This document shows positions 13,689 through 15,622 of a stretch of DNA of 15,622 nucleotides, piece by piece. Under the pieces are notes generated by a model. It had not been told where the DNA came from. It searched no databases and saw only the letters and a program-made list of their open reading frames with translations. The stretch's first letter is position 1; each line of letters begins with the position of its first letter. Location of the stretch: positions 1 through 15,622 of the forward strand of contig SICT01000019.1 of assembly GCA_009691315.1 (NCBI GenBank). Direction: 5' to 3'. Origin of the DNA: Candidatus Uhrbacteria bacterium. Its GTDB lineage: Bacteria > Patescibacteriota > Patescibacteriia > 2-12-FULL-60-25. Position numbers and translations under genes: made by a program.

Positions 13689-14651
13689 CTACGCGGAGGG
13701 TTGCTGGGCCTGCGGCGGCTTGGTCGCCTGGGCGTACATCTCGGCGGCCGGCATCTCGGCGAGGTGCTTCGGCGGGAGCAGGCCGACGACCGGCTGGCCG
13801 GCGTTGTCGGGGCTGTACCCGACCGTGACCGCGCCGAAGCCGTTGTCGGTGTACAGGCCGCTCATGATGGCCTGCTGGGTCGGGTTGTCCCAGCTCACGC
13901 CGCCGTCGGCATCGAGGATCAGGATGCGGGCCGTGCCGTTGGTGAAGAACACCGGCACGAGCGAGATGTCGTTCTCGTTCATCTTCGCCCGGTAGATCGC
14001 GGCGATGCTCTCGTCGGCGAGCGAGGTGCGGGCGACGATCTGCCAGGCGGTGATGTCGTGCATCTTGAGCGCGCCGTCGGCGAGGTTGTACTGCATGACC
14101 TCGTAGGCCTGGCCACGGCTGTTGATCTTGAAGCCGAAGGCCTTGCCGTTCTCGGTGTTGACGTCGCTGATCACCAGGTTGCCGAGGAAGGACCAGGGGC
14201 CGCCGTTGACGCTGACGTAGGTGTGGCGCGAGGGCTGGCCGGTGAGGTGGAGCCGCTTGGTCTGCTGGGCGGTGCGGACGTTCTGGACACCGACGAAGTT
14301 CTGGGCGATCTCCTCCATGTTCTGGATGAGCTTGCCCTGGTCCTGGCCGGTGGTGACGATCCGGATGTCGTTGCCCTTGGCGTCGGTGTAGGCGAAGTAG
14401 CCGTTCACCGACACCTCGCCCTCGGCGATCTGGACCGGGAACATGAGCTTGGTCTCGAGGTCGATGTTGCCCGGGAAGAGCAGCACCTTGGCGGTCGCCG
14501 CGAGCTTCGCCACCGCCACCATGACGAGGAAGGCGACGAGCGACTGCTGCGAGCGACCGGTGAGCTGGCGCTTCAGGTCGGGGAGCTTGCCGGTCACGAC
14601 TTCGAGCTTGATCTGCCCGCCGTCGGCGGGGTGCTTCTGGGACGTGTTCAT
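13689..14651 (-). CDS. Hypothetical GC-rich single-TM membrane protein
   Basis: 320 residues, no family recognised. A short hydrophilic N-terminus (MNTSQKHPADGGQIKLEVV...) precedes one hydrophobic segment (about 40-60, SLVAFLVMVAVAKLAATAKV), then a long, probably beta-rich extracytoplasmic region and a Pro/Gln-rich tail (ATKPPQAQQPSA). Two long overlapping frames, one on each strand, are by-products of the strong G/C third-position bias and have unnatural Arg/Gly/Ala-rich compositions. This frame has balanced composition, an SD-like AAGGA (14660-14664), a promoter and a terminator. Its base composition contrasts sharply with polA and the 3D gene on either side, suggesting transfer or special codon selection. 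Function unknown. Confidence 0.75.
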   Translation of the reverse strand: MNTSQKHPADGGQIKLEVVTGKLPDLKRQLTGRSQQSLVAFLVMVAVAKLAATAKVLLFPGNIDLETKLMFPVQIAEGEVSVNGYFAYTDAKGNDIRIVTTGQDQGKLIQNMEEIAQNFVGVQNVRTAQQTKRLHLTGQPSRHTYVSVNGGPWSFLGNLVISDVNTENGKAFGFKINSRGQAYEVMQYNLADGALKMHDITAWQIVARTSLADESIAAIYRAKMNENDISLVPVFFTNGTARILILDADGGVSWDNPTQQAIMSGLYTDNGFGAVTVGYSPDNAGQPVVGLLPPKHLAEMPAAEMYAQATKPPQAQQPSA

Positions 14652-14761
14652 GGGCTGGATCCTTTTTCAGTCCTGCTGGTTTCCGGATCAGGGCCGGCAC
14701 CCAAACAAAGCAAAGCTGGAACGTTAGGTTGAGAAGGCGATTAATTGATCTGTGGGGGCTT

Positions 14762-14768
14762 ACCTCCT
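14762..14768 (-). promoter_or_regulatory. Orphan strong SD (AGGAGGT) in the leader of the GC-rich gene
   Basis: AGGAGGT on the minus strand, with no ATG, GTG or TTG in the next 13 nt, lies about 110 nt upstream of the real start. It could be a ribosome standby/decoy site or the relic of a lost leader peptide. Confidence 0.35.
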
Positions 14769-14800
14769 ATATGTTCTGGTCAAATTGTTGAGGAACGGGA

Positions 14801-14821
14801 TCCGACGACAAGGTCGTCAGA
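14801..14821 (-). other. 5'-terminal hairpin of the GC-rich gene's mRNA
   Basis: TCTGACGAC/GTCGTCGGA (9 bp, one G-U, 3-nt loop) begins about 3 nt after the predicted transcription start. Such hairpins can protect mRNA 5' ends. Confidence 0.45.
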
Positions 14822-14830
14822 AGTTGGAGG

Positions 14831-14859
14831 ATACTACTATGAGCATGAAAATTCGTCAA
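14831..14859 (-). promoter_or_regulatory. Promoter of the GC-rich membrane-protein gene
   Basis: -35 TTGACG (14854-14859), 17-bp spacer, -10 TAGTAT (14831-14836). Predicted start near 14824, giving a leader of about 173 nt. Confidence 0.5.
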
Positions 14860-14879
14860 GATATTTTGAGAGATAACAA

Positions 14880-14986
14880 AATCCTCTCCTTGATGGAGGC
14901 CAGGACGGGAATTGCACCCGTGTATAGAGGTTTTGCAGACCTCTGCCTTACTGCTTGGCTACCTGGCCTTAATCAAAGAGAGGATT
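14880..14986 (-). repeat. 15-bp inverted repeat bracketing tRNA-Cys
   Basis: Bases 14880-14894 and 14972-14986 can pair along 15 bp in the minus-strand transcript (one G-U). The trailer strand starts at the CCA end and is followed by TTTTG, so the stem could act in processing, termination or both. Confidence 0.65.
14894..14968 (-). tRNA. tRNA-Cys(GCA)
   Basis: 75 nt including encoded CCA: acceptor GGCCAGG/CCTGGCC, discriminator U (a Cys identity element), D-arm GCC/GGC with loop AAGCAGTAA, anticodon stem GAGGT/ACCTC with loop CTGCAAA (anticodon GCA), T-arm ACGGG/CCCGT with loop TGCAATT. Two elbow positions are unusual: where GG and TTC are expected, the D loop has AG and the T loop TGC (A18 and G55). 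It is the only tRNA here with CCA encoded. A 15-bp complementary leader/trailer brackets it. Confidence 0.93.
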
Positions 14987-15001
14987 GGTGCGAATAATAA
15001 C

Positions 15002-15024
15002 AAAAAGCTCGCCGATCGGCGAGC
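15002..15024 (-). terminator. Terminator of the 3D-domain gene
   Basis: GCTCGCC/GGCGAGC, a perfect palindromic stem (15007-15024) followed on the minus strand by TTTTTGTTATTATT. It lies just after the stop at 15031. A TATTAT in its tail could be the -10 of tRNA-Cys. Confidence 0.85.
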
Positions 15025-15030
15025 CCTGGT

Positions 15031-15507
15031 TTATTTGACAGCTACGATCTTGGCTTTATTCCATTGGGTTTTACCATCTCCCATCTCAACAATTTCAACG
15101 ATCGCCTGGCGTTTAAGCCCAAACTGCCACATATCAGATTTCTTTTCCATCCACACATCAATACGACGAGAAAACTTCGTATTCATGCGATCATGCACCT
15201 CAAACACCTTATCGCCAAACAAAGCAGGAATACGCACTTTGGTGTTAAAAGGTAAAAAGTTGGCCGCAATGATGCCATCACGGGTGGTCGAACCATCTGC
15301 AGTAATAAACGGATCGCTGTCGCACTCTTCAACAGACGAGGTATAGGCCGTTAAATCAACCTTGATAATCTGAGGCCTGGTATCTTTTTCTGGAATAGTA
15401 AACCCAGCAAAAGCAACTTGGGTCACAGCCGCCTGAGCCAATGGGGCCCAAGTGGATCCTAATCCGAATAAAATGGCGACAAGTAATGTTTTGAAAGTTT
15501 TCATCAT
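15031..15507 (-). CDS. Secreted 3D (Asp-Asp-Asp) domain protein
   Basis: 158 residues from the ATG at 15507 (the adjacent ATG at 15504 is equally possible; a TTG at 15519 is less likely). MMKTFKTLLVAILFGLGS...LAQAA is a signal peptide cleaved near residue 27. The rest is a 3D domain: VDLTAYTSSVEECDSDPF, DGIIAANFLPFNTKVRIP, VFEVHDRM and RRIDVWM. Two of the three aspartates are visible (VHD, RID). The first seems to be replaced by Asn in IAAN, as I align it. 3D domains occur in MltA-type lytic transglycosylases and related cell-wall proteins, so it probably acts on or binds peptidoglycan outside the membrane. It has its own promoter, a short leader with a hairpin, no SD, and a strong terminator. 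Confidence 0.88.
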   Translation of the reverse strand: MMKTFKTLLVAILFGLGSTWAPLAQAAVTQVAFAGFTIPEKDTRPQIIKVDLTAYTSSVEECDSDPFITADGSTTRDGIIAANFLPFNTKVRIPALFGDKVFEVHDRMNTKFSRRIDVWMEKKSDMWQFGLKRQAIVEIVEMGDGKTQWNKAKIVAVK

Positions 15508-15568
15508 AATTTTTGCCAAATTTGTTGCTTAGACCCAACCGGGTCGAGCTTTCATTTTTGGACGTAAT

Positions 15569-15597
15569 AGCGTATCATGAAAATTGAGTTTTGTCAA
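15569..15597 (-). promoter_or_regulatory. Promoter of the 3D-domain gene
   Basis: -35 TTGACA (15592-15597, perfect), 17-bp spacer, -10 TACGCT (15569-15574). Predicted start near 15562, leaving a ~55-nt leader with a GACCC/GGGTC hairpin (15532-15545) and no SD. Confidence 0.6.
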
Positions 15598-15622
15598 TGG
15601 ATAAAGGCTAAAAAATGGCTTC

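Noticed and set aside
13636..14700. 354-codon minus-strand frame overlapping the 320-residue protein
   Set aside because: Same strand, different frame. Extremely Arg/Pro/His-rich with no structure; the alternative frame has an SD, a TM segment and normal composition.
13413..14732. 439-codon plus-strand open frame across the GC-rich gene
   Set aside because: It is antisense to a better-supported gene and has a Gly/Arg/Val/His-rich repetitive composition, as expected when G/C third positions remove stops from the opposite strand. No start signal.
14842..14997. Plus-strand ORF MSMKIRQDILRDNK... with GGAGG upstream
   Set aside because: Its second half (ARTGIAPVYRGFADLCLTA) is simply the antisense of tRNA-Cys, a familiar spurious ORF, and the SD coincides with the opposite promoter's -10 region.

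Overview
The window looks like chromosomal DNA from a Patescibacteria/CPR bacterium (Parcubacteria-like), fairly close to its replication origin. The lineage call is an inference. It rests on secreted proteins rich in Thr/Ser repeats (NVSSTNLFA-type and 'TSTNY' motifs), compact operons, many genes without a clear Shine-Dalgarno (SD) sequence, and two tRNA genes lacking an encoded CCA. The origin-proximity call rests on four ParB-type parS sites within about 575 bp (8876-9450) and two consensus DnaA boxes 11 bp apart at 1598-1617.

Layout. Positions 1-6982 hold a leftward block of cell-surface genes: an adhesin-like repeat protein cut by the left edge (1-1479), a large fibronectin-III/carboxypeptidase-regulatory-like membrane protein (1624-4980), a DUF916-like membrane protein (4987-6009) and a secreted 'TSTNY' protein (6014-6934). 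The last three are almost contiguous and probably form one operon driven by a promoter that predicts a leaderless mRNA. Positions 7044-8282 hold two unrecognised, GC-rich genes (a putative lipoprotein and a 3-TM membrane protein). Positions 8283-9349 have no convincing protein gene but are full of inverted repeats and carry three parS sites. A promoter at 8685-8713 points leftward into a structured ~400-nt leader or ncRNA. Then come tRNA-Ala(CGC), a fourth parS site, tRNA-Arg(CCT), rpsT (the only rightward gene), and leftward polA and a holA-like gene. Positions 13689-14651 hold a third GC-rich unknown membrane protein with its own promoter, long leader and terminator. The right end has a tRNA-Cys(GCA) with an unusual elbow and a 15-bp bracketing stem, and a secreted 3D-domain protein.

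How the pieces fit. rpsT, polA/holA and the tRNAs are housekeeping genes. The parS cluster is a segregation centromere. The left block builds the cell envelope or surface, and the 3D protein probably acts on peptidoglycan. The three GC-rich genes differ in base composition from everything around them and are the best candidates for recent transfer or special selection. Palindromic elements occur inside or beside coding sequences, including a 66-bp inverted repeat that has been absorbed in frame near the signal peptide of the DUF916-like gene.
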